From assembly GCF_933775445.1 (NCBI RefSeq), contig NC_065877.1, positions 26,412,001 to 26,476,000 on the forward strand: 64,000 nucleotides of DNA. Reading direction: 5' to 3'. How positions within the stretch are numbered: the first letter of the stretch is position 1; every line of letters starts with the position of its first letter. A program made the position numbers and the translations under genes. Positions 47,352-59,618 of this stretch are shown here, one piece after another. Source of the DNA: Argentina anserina. Taxonomy: Eukaryota > Streptophyta > Magnoliopsida > Rosales > Rosaceae. The notes beneath the pieces were generated by a model. It did no database searches, was not told where the DNA came from, and saw only the letters and a list, made by a program, of their open reading frames with translations.

Positions 47352-50300
47352 ATGATTATTAAAACTCCTAGCCGTTTGTTTGCATCGGCCTCTACTGGTA
47401 ACAATATGGATCCGCCATTACCAAAGGGACGAAATACCAATACGATTTCAACTAATCGAGAAGAAAATTCCTGTCCTTATTCTCCAGTCACCCATCCATG
47501 TCCATACGACGTGTTTTTGAGCTTTAGAGGTGCGGATACACGTCGCAACTTCACATGCCATTTGAACACTTATTTGGTTCAGAATGAAATTAGAACCTTC
47601 ATAGACAACGAAGAGTTCAGAAAAGGAGAAGAAATATCATCTGCGCTTCTCAAAGCAATTGAAGGGTCAAAGACTTCTGTAGTCATATTCTCTGGAAACT
47701 ACGCATCCTCTACTTGGTGTCTGGATGAACTTGTTAAAATCCTCCATTGTAAGCAGTTGCAGCAACAATTGGTTTTGCCGGTGTTTTACAAGGTGCATCC
47801 CAACGTTGTACGTCGCCAGATGGGTAATTACGGTGAGGCACTTGCTAAACATGAGCACAGATTCAAGAACGACATGGACGAGGTCAGTAGGTGGAGGACG
47901 GCTCTTACGGTTGCAGCAGACTTATCAGGGTGGACTTTCATGGACGGGTATATGTTTCCATATTTCAGCATTTACATTTTTCTTTTTGAAGAAAGGATTC
48001 AGCATTTACATGCACACTATCTCCAGAATGTCTCGATACTCGTAGTATACACTTTGTGGACGCCACTTTTCTTGATCTTATGTTTACATGTTCTATTATT
48101 GTTGATCTTGCTGAGATTGTTCACTTTGTTATATTTTACTTTGATTATAGTATTTTACAACTTCATCTTCACCCGTCCCTTGAATATTAGTGTTACTTAA
48201 TACTGTAATTGATGATTAAACGAATGACTGAGATTGGCAGGGATAATCTCATCGTTAAAGTGTGCCATGGCCAAGTTGCTTCTAATAAATATATTTTGCA
48301 TTTTGAATTGGCCGGCAGTAGGGGTGTAAATGGGCCGGGTCGAGCCGAGTACTTGATTGTTTATGTTTGACTCGTTTTCATTCGATCGAGTTTGAGTCGG
48401 GTTAAAATTTAATTTTTTCCTTCATGTTTAAGCTCGGCTCGGCTTGAAAAAACTCGAGTTGGGCTCGGGCCGGTTTGAATCATTTGAAATTAACATTTTA
48501 AAATCAAGAAATTTAAAATTTGATATCATAGCATCATATAAAATCTCTTTTAATTTAAAAAGAATGGAATAATAGAATACATGTTTGTGGCTCTATGACG
48601 AATTAACGATGAGAGTTGTTTGTTTATTTAGGGTTTGACCATTTGGGGTGGTGAAAAATTTATGGAACTGATCGAATTATGGCTCCTAGTAAACACTATT
48701 TATGTAGTGTACACTAAGATTAGAGTTTCATTTAATTATTATTTATAATACATTTTAATAATATTTCTTATATATAAATTATACTATATATATTATAAAA
48801 GTTATTAAGTCAAGCTTAATAAACTAGCCGAGTTTTTAACGAGCTCGAGTTAGTTCGCGAGGTCAACGAGTCGAACGAGCCGAATATTTGTTGTTCAACC
48901 TCGGTTTATTTTCAAGATTGGGCTTAATATTGAGCTCAAGCTTAGTTCATTTAGCTTTACGAGTTCGAACCGAACTGGCTAAAATCGAGCCGAACACGAA
49001 AGGCTTGAGCCTACTTACAGTCTTAGCCGGCATGGATAATGAAGCTGATTTCCTTAGTGAAATTACTACAAAGATTTCAGCAGAAGTAGCAAAACGAAGT
49101 TATTTAAATGTGGCAAAATATCCAGTTGGAATAGAGTCTCGTGTACAAGATATGCTTGAGCTTTTAGATGCCAGGGGAGATGATGTTCGCATGGTTGGAT
49201 GGGGTATTGGCGGGATAGGCAAGACAACAATTGCTAAAGCTATATACAACATAATCCGCCATAAGTTTGAAGGTTGGTGTTTCTTGGCAAATGTTAAAGT
49301 AGCTTCAGTACCCCATCCGGGCCTAGTTTAACTACAAAATAATCTCCTTTATGAGATTTTAGGGCGTCAGGAAATAATAAACTATGCTGATAGAGGAATT
49401 GTGGTGATAAAGGAAAATTTATGTAGAAAAAAGGTTCTCTTAGTTCTTGATGATGTGAATGAACTGAATCAGTTGGAAACATTAGCTGGAGGATTGGATT
49501 GGTTTGGTCCTGGCAGTGAGAAATTGCGTATCACTGGAAAGAATTTCAAAGCTGAAAGCTATCAAACATATTGAAACATCAAGAATCACAAATGTTTTGG
49601 GAATATATTGGACTTGAGCAACTGCTGGAGACTGTGACAATCTGGTTCGGGAGGAAGAGAAGAAAGGTTTTTTTTGTAAATGATGATCCTCAGGTGGAGG
49701 CTAATCTGTTCTCTCTTTTTCTCTCCTCTCAGAAGTCTACATTCAGGGTTGTATTACCACGAAGAAGTCACGAAATCTCAAAGTGGTTCAGCTGTCCAAT
49801 GGATTTCAAAGGGAATGGACGGTCTTAATTTCATATTCAAGTCCTTACAATTTTCAAATGGGAGAGCACAGGATTGGCTTTATGTGTTGTTGGCGAAAAT
49901 ATGCTACATATGAATTTTGGAATTTTCATCAACGAAGTACCGGTGACGACTAACAATCTTAGTAATCATATCCAGTTTGATGGTGAAGCTGATTTGGCGC
50001 GTATGTTGCTGCTCATCCGTTTGGTTATAAGCGTCCGGTGCCACCTTTTCAATGTCGGGTTACTATTTATCGAAGTGTCTATACTAAGAAGGCTCCCATG
50101 AAAAGCTGCGGAGTGAATCTGGTAATGCCACCAAATGAAGCGTGCATGAAACTATCCCAGGCACTGTGCCACACCGATACAAACAAAGCAGGTATTTTTA
50201 GTTATACACATGCATATTGATCGTAGTGTTTTCTCAGTTGGACCAGTAATGCGCGCTGGTCTGATAACTTCTTCCCTTTTTGAAACAGAGGACGTGTGTT

Positions 50301-50399
50301 GATGAAGTCGAATCAAGTGACGACTATGATGATGAACTTGAATCAAATGATGACTGTACTGATGAACGCGAATCGAGTGATGAGTATGTCGATGAATAG
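47352..50399 (+). pseudogene. TIR-NBS-LRR resistance gene, broken and lacking LRRs
   Basis: TNLs are intracellular immune receptors. Exon 1 (47352-47947) encodes a TIR domain with DVFLSFRGADTRRNF and SSTWCLDEL (conserved catalytic Glu), ending GWTFMDG before GTATAT. After an intron holding a hAT-like element, the NBS part starts near 49033, with the P-loop GIGGIGKTTIA, a TAA stop at 49328-49330, then in frame kinase-2 KVLLVLDDV and [12 protein letters not shown] before the frame decays. The rest of the NBS and the LRRs are missing. From about 49740 come pieces of the post-LRR C-JID domain (ISKWFSCPMDF; later KSCGVNLVMPPNEAC), and a last exon (50290-50399) gives an acidic tail. Stops and a large deletion show it is non-functional as a full receptor; the TIR exon alone is open. 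Confidence 0.85.
48319..49025. mobile_element. hAT-like non-autonomous element in TNL intron 1
   Basis: About 0.7 kb starting TAGGGGTGTAAATGGGCC and ending AGTAGGCTC-like on the complement (…TTACAGTCTTA on the plus strand), so the ends are imperfect inverted repeats. The flanks are GCCGGCAG (48311-48318) and GCCGGCAT (49026-49033), an 8-bp target duplication with one mismatch. The inside is rich in CTCGAG / GAGCCGA words, with no transposase. It ends directly at the start of the NBS exon region, so it may have removed or displaced the splice acceptor. Confidence 0.7.
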
Positions 50400-53024
50400 C
50401 AATAGAGAAGAAGGGCCGTCAGGAGTCCCATCATTAATTGGGTTAGTTCTTCAAATTTATCACCATTCCTAAGTGTTGTATAGATCTGTGTTTTTAAAAA
50501 TGTAGAACGTTTGAATTTGTATGGATTTACCCATGCTTTGAGCTCTTTTATGTTCCAATCACATTCGCTGTGTAGTCAATTTTATGATCCCGTTATGTTC
50601 CTTGAAATAACTAGGAGCAGTTTTTCATCACCGTATTTTAAAATTCCATGAGATTCTCTGCATTATGTTTTGGTTTCTTGGCCTGATACTTGTTGCTTAT
50701 CATGAAATTGACTTTTACAACTGCAGATTAATTGGCTGGTCACAGCCTCACATGATTGCTGGTGATGAACGACCAAGTGTAGCCAATATCTGTAGCATCA
50801 GCTGCATCACTGCGCTTGCTTTAATGCATCACTAGATGAAAGCGTAGGTACTAATTCTGTCTTCAGTCTTGTTAATCAAGTGAGATGTTAATCCAGCGTG
50901 AATTAATGTACGGACACTTTCAAGTTTCAGCAGTGTTGTGACGTCTCTGTATCACAATGTATACTCGATTGTTGCCCGCGACAGCACAATCAAGATCCTC
51001 TTCTGCTGGATTTTCTTCAGGCTGTAATTTTGTTGGGATCTCTTGTTTGGTTAGGACTTATGAGGTTTATGTTTTAGCTTCTTTTATATGCACCCAAGTT
51101 CGGTCGTGTGCAGTCTTCTATTTTATGAATTGAAACTCTGTTCAATTAGTCACCGAGTTGCAGTTAGATCTATTTACTTCCTATCACAGCTCAAATATGC
51201 TGAAAATGATTTGGTTATAACCAGAAGGAAGAATTGCTCTGAATCAACTGTGCACATGAATGTACTTGCTCATCGCAAGGTTAACAAAGGACAAAAGAGT
51301 TGAGTGAAATGAACAAAGGGTGAAAGTGGCCAGAATCAGGTTAATTTTCCAACAGGTTCAAGTATTTGATCAGTGCATTTGATGTTGTTACCACTTACTA
51401 ATCACAACCTAAAACCCTTTGTTGAAAACATCGCCACCAAAGCGTTTATCTTATATTTCTGTTTTCATATGCAAACCATCACGAATGCCCCCCTCCTAGG
51501 TTTGTCTCATTCTCACCAAGAAAACTTGTCAAGGAAAGGAAACTGATAACATACATGCAAAACTCTCAATCAACTTCACCCTATTAACTTGGAATCTAAT
51601 TTTTAACCACAGCAGGATGCCAAAACCTGATAATTCTATGAAGTAGAACCGTGCAAATATTTGCAAAACCCTAGCGTTCCTCGCATGCCAGGAAAACAGC
51701 AGTTAATGATCAAAGGTGTGACACTGCTTTAGACTAGATCAAGTCTACTGGAGATAAAGTAAATATTAAAGATAAAGACACTATAATCACAGCATGTGAT
51801 TTGTGATAGAGTACTGCAAGGTTTTTTGGTACAAACAGAGTGCTGCATGTTGAATAAACAGAACTCTACAGATGACCAACAGAAATTCTTGATTCAACAA
51901 CCAATCGAAATATTAAGCTTGTTTTCACATTCTATCCACAGCACCTACAGTAGCTAATGTATACTTTCATGTCCTGGGAGTAATGACAAGTGGCATAACA
52001 AGAAAGTTACAGCTTATTTCAAACCAGCTTTCGAATGCCAAGCTGATTCAAGATGCAAAAAAATTGCAGATAACAAAGAAATGACATGATTCAACATTTG
52101 TGGCAGAATTATGAAAGTAGTTCATGTTTGTATAGACATGCATATGCCTGGTGTTTGTGCTTGTGTGTGTTTCACTTACAGATGGATGCCATCTACCATC
52201 AACAGAAAACCATAGAGAAAGCAACTTATCATCCATCGTCACCGAAACTCAGTGTCCCCTCAAACGCCACCTGTAGACTGCAAGCCGTGCTCGGTAAAAT
52301 TTAGCTTTATCCGCCATCCCCGATTTCATATGATCAAATTAACTAGACCTGACCTTCAGGCCTCTATTGCTTTCTGGTGATATAACTACATAAGATAAAT
52401 CTATATGATGAAAGACCATCACCCAGAAGACATTCAAGTTTTCTGAGATTCATAGAGACACACTAAACAACACTGCCTAAAGATAAGAGCTAAAGAAACC
52501 CTCTTTATCAAGCATTCATACAAGAAAGTCCTTCAAAAAAAAAAAACAGGTACAAGGCAAGTCCCTTAATCAGAACAAGCAGGAAATTAAATGGGAAGCT
52601 ATCAACCAGCAGAAATGAAACAAAGGCACAGACTTTAACCAGCCATCATCCACAGCAGAATCAAAACTCGCCAAATTTATACGACACACTAAAGATTGCA
52701 TCTTTGTATACCATGAACACCCAGTACTCTAATTGCATCCCAATTATTCATTATTAGGACAATTCGACAGATTACATCCAAACTCTAACAAAAAAGAAAA
52801 AACTACAACTGCATGCTCAAACTACTTGTAAATCAATAATTTCATTTTAAATTTAAATTCCAGATATGATTAGCAATATCAAGCATTGCCCCAATGTAAA
52901 CAAGTTCATCAATTCCAGATGCCCCTAATTGGTACTATCAAAATTGCTCGAAAACTAAACAAAGCAAAGCTCATACCATCACTCACATCCAAACCCTCTT
53001 CTCTTCTCCTCAATCTTCATCATA
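50400..53024. other. intergenic region
   Basis: 2.6 kb between the TNL pseudogene and TIM23. The right 150-200 bp should be the TIM23 3' UTR. No domain-bearing frame was found on either strand. Confidence 0.5.
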
Positions 53025-53597
53025 TCATATCGGCACGTATCGCTTCAATGCCTGCTTTGCCCCTACAGCCAATCCCACCAGAGCTCCCCCAACCGCTCCG
53101 GCCACCGCCGCAGACCTCACTCCCCTCGCCGCCCTGTACACCGCGCCGGTCGCCAGCCCCGCCGCGACGCCGTTCCAGACATCGTCAGTATCCCTCATGG
53201 CCTGAACGCCGCTCTCCATGCCCGCATAGAGCAACCCGATCACGCCGAGGCGGTTGGCCCAGACCCGACCCGTGTGGCCGGAGGAGTTGAGGATCCGGGT
53301 GACCTTGAGCTTGGAGGTGTCGCCGGCCTCGAAGGAGCGGACGCCGGAGACAAAGCCGGCGGAACCGCCGCCGAGGGCGCCGGCGAGGTAGGTGCAGCCG
53401 GTGTAGAAGGTGAGATTCTCGCCCCAGGAGCGGCGCTGGCGGCGGGCCTCCTCGACGAAGAGGAACTCCGGCGAGGTGGGGAGCTTGTAGAGGTTTTGGA
53501 TTGGGACTTGGAGGTCTTGGTAGGGGTTGTAGAGGCGGGTCGGGACCGGGTCCGGGTTGTTGTGGCGGTCGTGATCCGAGGAGGTGGGGTGAGACAT
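53025..53597 (-). CDS. TIM23: mitochondrial import inner-membrane translocase subunit TIM23-like
   Basis: A single-exon gene of 190 codons. TIM23 forms the presequence-protein channel of the mitochondrial inner membrane. The hydrophilic N-terminus (about residues 1-65, with [20 protein letters not shown]) is followed by the Tim17/22/23 domain: glycine-rich hydrophobic segments [49 protein letters not shown] and [13 protein letters not shown], fitting four membrane helices with GxxxG-type packing. Length matches plant TIM23 (about 188 residues). Base composition is markedly GC-rich compared with the surroundings. A telobox lies 60 bp upstream. The antisense 167-residue frame is a shadow of this GC-rich gene. 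Confidence 0.93.
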   Translation of the reverse strand: MSHPTSSDHDRHNNPDPVPTRLYNPYQDLQVPIQNLYKLPTSPEFLFVEEARRQRRSWGENLTFYTGCTYLAGALGGGSAGFVSGVRSFEAGDTSKLKVTRILNSSGHTGRVWANRLGVIGLLYAGMESGVQAMRDTDDVWNGVAAGLATGAVYRAARGVRSAAVAGAVGGALVGLAVGAKQALKRYVPI

Positions 53598-53656
53598 GGT
53601 GAGAGAGAGAGATTTAAGAGGGGAAGAAGAAGACGAAGAAGGCTTTGGTGTTTGAG

Positions 53657-53666
53657 TTTAGGGTTT
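53657..53666 (-). promoter_or_regulatory. telobox upstream of TIM23
   Basis: AAACCCTAAA on the minus strand, 60 bp before the ATG, in the probable 5' UTR or proximal promoter. Confidence 0.55.
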
Positions 53667-54574
53667 GAGTTTGGCGAGAGAGAAAAAGGGGTTGATTTTT
53701 CGTGCGAAAAAAGAAAAGGAGGAAATTATAAGGAAAATGTGTTGGGGAATCATTTTGGGCCGGTGTTAAAGACTTAAAGTGGGTCGGGTCGGGTCGAAAT
53801 GAGGGTGTGTGCTTCGTATGACGTGTTTCCATCAGATTCTGATGGAAAAAATCATGAAACACTTGTTTAGTTAGTGTTTAGAGTTTAGGTTGTGTACTTG
53901 TGTTCTTCATTCTTGAAGTTTGATTTGGATTCATGGATTTTTTTTATGAAGTTTTACTTTTCATGACGGCAAGTTTAACCCGGTGTAACATTGTTATTGT
54001 CCAGAATAGGTAGATATAAACAACAAGAGGTTTACAGATTATGGACAGTGAAGAAACTAAACGCTGCACTTATTTATTTTTAATTATACATAATAATTAA
54101 ATTATACTTGAGACTATTATTTGAAGTTACATTTGCTTTAGAAATGCTATCTCATCTAAATGTCAATGTAAAGCAACATGTAAAACTAATCAATCAACCC
54201 TAGCTGGCTCTTTCTCATGTATATGTGTCAGCTCCCCTCCTTCAAAAGCTTGCTCTAAAATCTCTGTCGATCAAAGATGGTTTTTAGTTTTTCATACAAA
54301 TATAACAGATAACCTATCATCGGTTTACTAAGTGGCATGATTGTTCTTTAATTTTCGATAAGAGTTTGTGGTTAAGTTGAGAACAATATCAGTGCAACAG
54401 AAGATGCGGCATAACTAAAACTAGCTAGTCATGTCCGGCCTAAATTATCATGTATGTGCTTCAAGGAAATCAGTCCAGTGACTTGTTTACTAAAGGCAAA
54501 TTACTGAAATTAGTCTTGTTAATTTACATAGAAACTAGCCTGACTTGTAGTTGCGGTTGATCTCACTACTGGTA
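53667..54574. other. intergenic region
   Basis: 0.9 kb: TIM23 promoter on the left and the 3' UTR of the kinase gene on the right. Nothing else seen. Confidence 0.5.
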
Positions 54575-57500
54575 CTAGCCTTCCATGGGAACAATGGCAT
54601 AGTTACTGGCTTCCTCCCTATTCCCAAGATCTCTTAGCCGTTTCAGCTCAGGCAAGATGACTGAACCGAGATCAGGTCTGTCTTTTCTCCTTAGCTCACA
54701 GCACTTTAAAGCCAGTTTTGCAAATGACAAAGCCTCTTCAACAGGCCAGTCTGCCACTACAGGGTCAAGTATATCCTCAAATGTATCATTTTCAATGGAC
54801 TCCTCAACCTTGTGGGACAAGCCTATTGCAGGCCTTGATGTAATGATCTGTAACAGCATGATTCCCAGGGAATATATGTCTGATTTTACGCCTAACATTC
54901 CTGTTTGCTGATATTCCGGGTCAATGTAACAAAATGTACCGGCAGCTGCTGTAAGGCGGTATTGAGTGACACTATCAGCTACTGATGCTGGAACTAGCCT
55001 GGCTAAGCCTACATCAGCAATCTTGCTGACATAGTTCCGGTCTAGTAGAATGTTTGCCGGCTTGAGATCACGGTGCACAAGGGGTTCTGGTTTTGTCTGG
55101 TGAAGGAAAAGAAGGCCAGTGGCAATTTCTGCAGCTATTTTGAAACGGAGGGTCCATGGGATTGGAGGTGTATCACCCTTCTGAAAGAGCCGGTCTTCTA
55201 AGCTTCCGTTTTCCATGTACTCATATATAAGGCATCCATACTCGGGGCAGGCACCTACTAAGAGAACCATGTGTGGATGCCTAATGCAGCTTAGAACATC
55301 AACCTGCATTAATATAATGCTTATACAGTTATACATTTGTTTTGGACAAATGTTACACCATCTGCCTTCTGTAATAATGAACAAATAACATGTTTTACCT
55401 CTTGTTGGAATTGTTTCTTCCCCTGTGACATGTCTGGCCTCAAGACCTTGATGGCAACTGCGGTGTGGTTAAGCACACCTTTATAAACAGGTCCATATCC
55501 ACCTTCCCCAACCTTGTTTGACATATTAAAGTGATCTGTTGCTACTTCGATTTCTTCAATGGAGTATCTCCTATACATAGCTTGGTTGTGTGACAGATCA
55601 TCCATTGCTTTCCTTCTTTGTCTAGACTCCTCCTTAGCTCTCATTTCTGCCATTTTCCTCTTCTGTGTCTCCATCTCTGCTAGCCTTTGTGCCAACCAAG
55701 CTGCATCCATTGCAGCCTTGCTTTTTTGCCTCTCCATGTCTGCTAAGGCCATAGCAGCCTCTTCGGCAAGTTTAGCTTCCTCTAACTTGCGCTCTTCCTC
55801 TGTCTTTCTTTTTTGGAGATCCCATGCCTGAATAACAATTTTTATGTAAGTGTTTTCATTGAATAAAATATAAGATAATGATAACCATCTCTCTACACAT
55901 TCTTACTCTCTTCTTAGATGCTAAAGCTTCTTTGCAAGCTGAAGTGTACAGGTCCATTGTTTGCTTCAATTCCTGCCTTAATCTCATCATCTCAACTTCC
56001 AAGCCAGACTGTAAACGTATGTAACAAAAGAAGTTCAAACGATGAAAACTGACACCTATGCAAGTAATTGTCATCATCGCTCATTATAAAATAACTTTCA
56101 GGCTGCTTCAGTATTCACTGTTTTTTTTTTCTTCTTTTACAGCGTTAAAGACTAATTTGATACACTCCGGTATAAAACTTATCGTCCGGATGTTCTAAAT
56201 GATAAAAGAGATGCCCTAGAACATTAGGGATGGTGTACTTACCTGAGTTTGTGAGCATATAGAGTTCATGTTAACCTCATTGTTATCTGAGCCATTTGAT
56301 TGGAAGCTAAGTGGCCCTGAAAAATCGCTGCTTGATCGTGAATGTTGATGGGACGAAGTTTCTGATGTAAGGCTGTCAACTGATAATATTGGTGAATTTG
56401 TTGATGACCGTCGCACTTTGTGGGGAGTTATCGGTTTAAAGTCAGAGAGCCTATCAAAAGATATTCTGTCTGAGGAAGTAGTTTTTGAACTTGAACTTCC
56501 ATGACTAAATTGTGATCTGCAATGCAGGATAAGTTCACCACCAAGTGACATAAACTGATCGAAGGTAGTGAAGTTGAGGATATTATATACCTGCTGATGT
56601 CTTCAGAGTCCGGTCCATCATGAGTATGAGGATGGAGATGGTGGTCATAAGAATTATCTCTGGGAGGCTCTGCGTCACATTTCGGTGTTTGAGGTTGAGT
56701 TGCAGCCCGTTTAGTGTGAAGTCTTCCTTTGGACGATACAACATATACTGCACAGGTATCCGGTGCATATTTTAGTAGGCTACTTGGCACATCAAAGTCT
56801 TTAAATTTTCTGCACAAAACCATGATTGTTAATCCCAAAAATGTGCTTTTTATCACAGCCAAAATGAACTCAGAAAGTATCGAGAGAAACCTTGTTAGAG
56901 CATTACGATTGGAAGCGCCTACAACAATATTGGAGATGGAGTTGTGAACAATATAATGAACAAGTGCACTTGGAACATCAATGTCATGGAGGATCACTTC
57001 CTTGGCTGTAATCTAAAATGCTCCGGGTAAAAGATTGAGACATCAGGTCACTTTGATCTTAATATATCAGGCAAATATCCATGTTAAAAAGATTTAATCC
57101 ATTCACACGTACAATCTGTAAATTGATCACTTCCTTATCTCAAGCAAAGATTGCATGTAATTATTCTTCCTCTTTGAAGTGCAGACTTTTCAACTAGCTA
57201 GCTCTAAGGTTCAAAATAATTTAGAATCAAATGGTTGGTTTTTGTATAATACTGAGTTATATACTAACCCCTTTTCGTGCACAGAATCCTCGGTAGGGTA
57301 GAAAGAATTGTTGCAACTCGGCTTCAGTTGGTGGGCGACCTTCTTTGGGGATTGCACCAGCATCTTCTGCAAAACCAAATAGTATGAGCTGCAAATATCT
57401 TAAGCTGTTAATAAGAAACAAGTCAATATTAATCTCTGTCAGCCATGATTCGTATGAACACGATACGAATCTAAGGGTGCCAATTAAATGAGGCAAATGC

Positions 57501-57956
57501 CTTAAACCCCATAATTCTCAAAGGCCTAGCTAATTTTTCTTCCATATTTAACTTAGTATACCACGTGAATATATGTGATTTGTGAAAGATCGAGGGCCAT
57601 GCATAAAAATATGGCTTCTCGATCGTTAGGACCGCAGAATTTAGGATGCGCGCGCCTAAAACCAAGTTGATTACTTAAATATAGATGTAATCATGTAATG
57701 TCTCCCTATATATGTCTAGTAAAACATGACAAGGGTGGTGGTGGTGGTGGTGGTGGTGATACCAAAGAGAGGGATACCTACGAGGATGTAAAAAGCTTTT
57801 GTTTCTAACATGAATGAGGATGATGCAGTTGGAGGTTCTAATCAGATTATCAACTGCCCATTTGACTGCACATTGGCTGTGTTTATCTTTGTCGATGGCC
57901 ACCAAAGTCAGGCCGGTGTCCTGAGCCCCTGAAATTGATCGGAGAAACGCCGCCAT
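54575..57956 (-). CDS. USP-domain receptor-like cytoplasmic kinase (RLCK-IX type, no U-box)
   Basis: Eight exons on the minus strand: 57956-57782, 57366-57269, 57012-56891, 56809-56591, 56516-56243, 56008-55907, 55827-55399, 55303-54575; 2148 nt, 715 residues, GT..AG with matching phases. Order: N-terminal universal-stress-protein domain (GLTLVAIDKDKHSQCAVKWA; IVVGASNRNALTR), a Ser-rich linker, a long charged coiled coil (MERQKSKAAMDAAWLAQRLA), then a protein kinase with GEGGYGPVYKG, VAIKVL, HRDLKPANILLD, DVG in place of DFG (IADVGLARL) and GTFCYIDPEYQQTG. DVG is usual in this subfamily. Many relatives carry a C-terminal U-box; here the protein ends about 15 residues after the kinase, as in the U-box-less members. 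Looks intact; function in signalling is inferred. Confidence 0.92.
57734..57757 (+). repeat. (GGT)8 microsatellite in kinase intron 1
   Basis: Eight perfect GGT units within the first intron of the kinase gene, 25 bp from the splice donor. Confidence 0.9.
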
Positions 57957-58298
57957 TCTATCAATCAACACCTTTCAGAACCGCCACCAAGACTGTGGCT
58001 GCGCGCAAGAGGAGGATTAAGAAACTAAGAAAAATGGAAATGAAAGTAGGTACGTAAGTAGGTAGCAAGCTGACGATATGGATGTTATGTGACTATTAAA
58101 ACGAGGAGAAAAACCAACTCAAACAATCTCACCGCGTCTTCTTGGCTTATCTTGTTACTGAATTCGGTAAGTGGTGCCAACTGAAAACCTATTTGAAAAC
58201 CCTACGGGCCATTGCTAAAAGCGCGTGAAGTCCACATGCCCCGACGTACATTTGAGAAATGTAGACAGTAGTTTTCACGCGGTTTCTAACTGATCAAG
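57957..58298. other. kinase promoter region
   Basis: 0.34 kb between the kinase start and the LINE insertion. No further gene. Confidence 0.4.
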
Positions 58299-58312
58299 AC
58301 TCAATTACTCTT

Positions 58313-59011
58313 GATAGTGGAGCTTTTTTTTTGTGAAATCTTTTTTTATTTATTTAACAAAGGAGGAGGAGGGGAGTGGAGCTGTTCTCTAAATAATATT
58401 AAAGTGATTTCTTTTTATAGTTATACTATGTTTTTCTGGTCTAGGCCTTCTGCTGGTTGATATAAGTTGAATATTAATGACACTAGAATTTCTAACTCTA
58501 GGAAAATTGGTGTTGAATGGGTGATTAGAGATCAACATGGGCATTGGATTTATGGTTTTCAAATGAACTTGGGGATTGAGGAGATTTTGGATGCTGAGGC
58601 TTTAGGTTTATTTTTTGGTCTGAAACTCATTGCCAAACATTACAGTGGAAATGTTGAAATTGAGTCTGACTCTGTTATTCTTATCCAACTTATGCAAAGG
58701 GATAACACTTCTATGCATCATCTTGGGTCTCTCTTGCTAGTTGTGCTTCTATGATTTCCAAACTACAAAATGTGAAACTCTCTCATATTTTTAGAGAATG
58801 TAACAAGGTTGCTGATGCCTTGGCCAAACAGCATATTTCTCATGAGTTTGGGCTGATTGAGTTTGTTGATCCTCCTACACATGCTGCGCAAGATTTCTTG
58901 AATGATCTAACTAGTGTTGCTAGATGTATGCGCACATGAACCTGCTTTAATATTTAGTCTCTGTGTTTTTTATTTCTGGGCCTTTTAGGTCTCATTTGTA
59001 ACAAAAAAAAA
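58313..59011 (+). mobile_element. 5'-truncated L1-type LINE
   Basis: About 0.7 kb with the RNase H end of a plant LINE and a tail CTCATTTGTAAC followed by about ten A. ACTCAATTACTCTT occurs at 58299-58312 and 59012-59025, a perfect 14-bp target duplication. Truncation at the 5' side, a poly(A) tail and a long duplication are standard for target-primed reverse transcription. Its tail TCTCATTTGTA(A/C)C plus A-run is shared with the micro-retroposon at 38681. Confidence 0.9.
58438..58939 (+). pseudogene. LINE RNase H domain fragment
   Basis: Plant LINE RNase H (RVT_3): an IGVEWVIRDQHGHWIYGF segment, then LDAEALGLFFGLKLIA, ESDSVILIQLMQ and, after a frameshift near 58740, the HIFRECNKVADALAK segment. 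A TGA at about 58465 also lies just upstream of the open stretch. Inactive. Confidence 0.85.
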
Positions 59012-59025
59012 ACTCAATTACTCTT

Positions 59026-59618
59026 AGATGAAAAGAAAACAACTCTATTTTAATATAATTTTTGATAGACCTACTACGGTGTCATGGAGTGTCGAGTTCA
59101 AGCATTTCTCATGGTACGGATTTTGGTAAAACATGTATTGGTTTCAATTTAGTGCTAGGCTAATACGTAGAAAAGTTAGAATTTTTTGTTTATCAAATAT
59201 AATAATAAGTATGCTACATGTGACCTCTCACCTACGAGAAGAAACTTATATCACTAAGCTGATTGATACTGGGCATAAAAGTTAGAATCCATGTGTATAT
59301 TCTTAATTTTTTTTATAAGATATTCATAATATTTTAGACTTTTTATAGATAATATTATGAGAAAACCCACAGTGTTGACCTAATAGTCAAATTCTCGAGT
59401 GCACGTAGCTTTTACGAAATTGCAAGGAAATAGGGGTGTTCTTTCTTGTGAATTAATTAGGAGGTTTTTACAAGGAAGAGTTGACCTCTGGTGCGTTTCA
59501 TTCTATGATTATGTATAAAGGTAAGCTTGGAACGAAAATGTCATGCAGACCGCATACGCCATATTCTGATACACACATTACACCGGCAGCAGGCAGCAAA
59601 CCCAGTTACAGCTTGAGA
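59026..59618. other. intergenic region
   Basis: 0.6 kb, AT-rich, nothing recognised. Confidence 0.4.

Noticed and set aside
53274..53777. 167-residue plus-strand frame
   Set aside because: Antisense to the GC-rich TIM23 gene, low complexity (Gly/Glu/Arg), no domain; a shadow frame.
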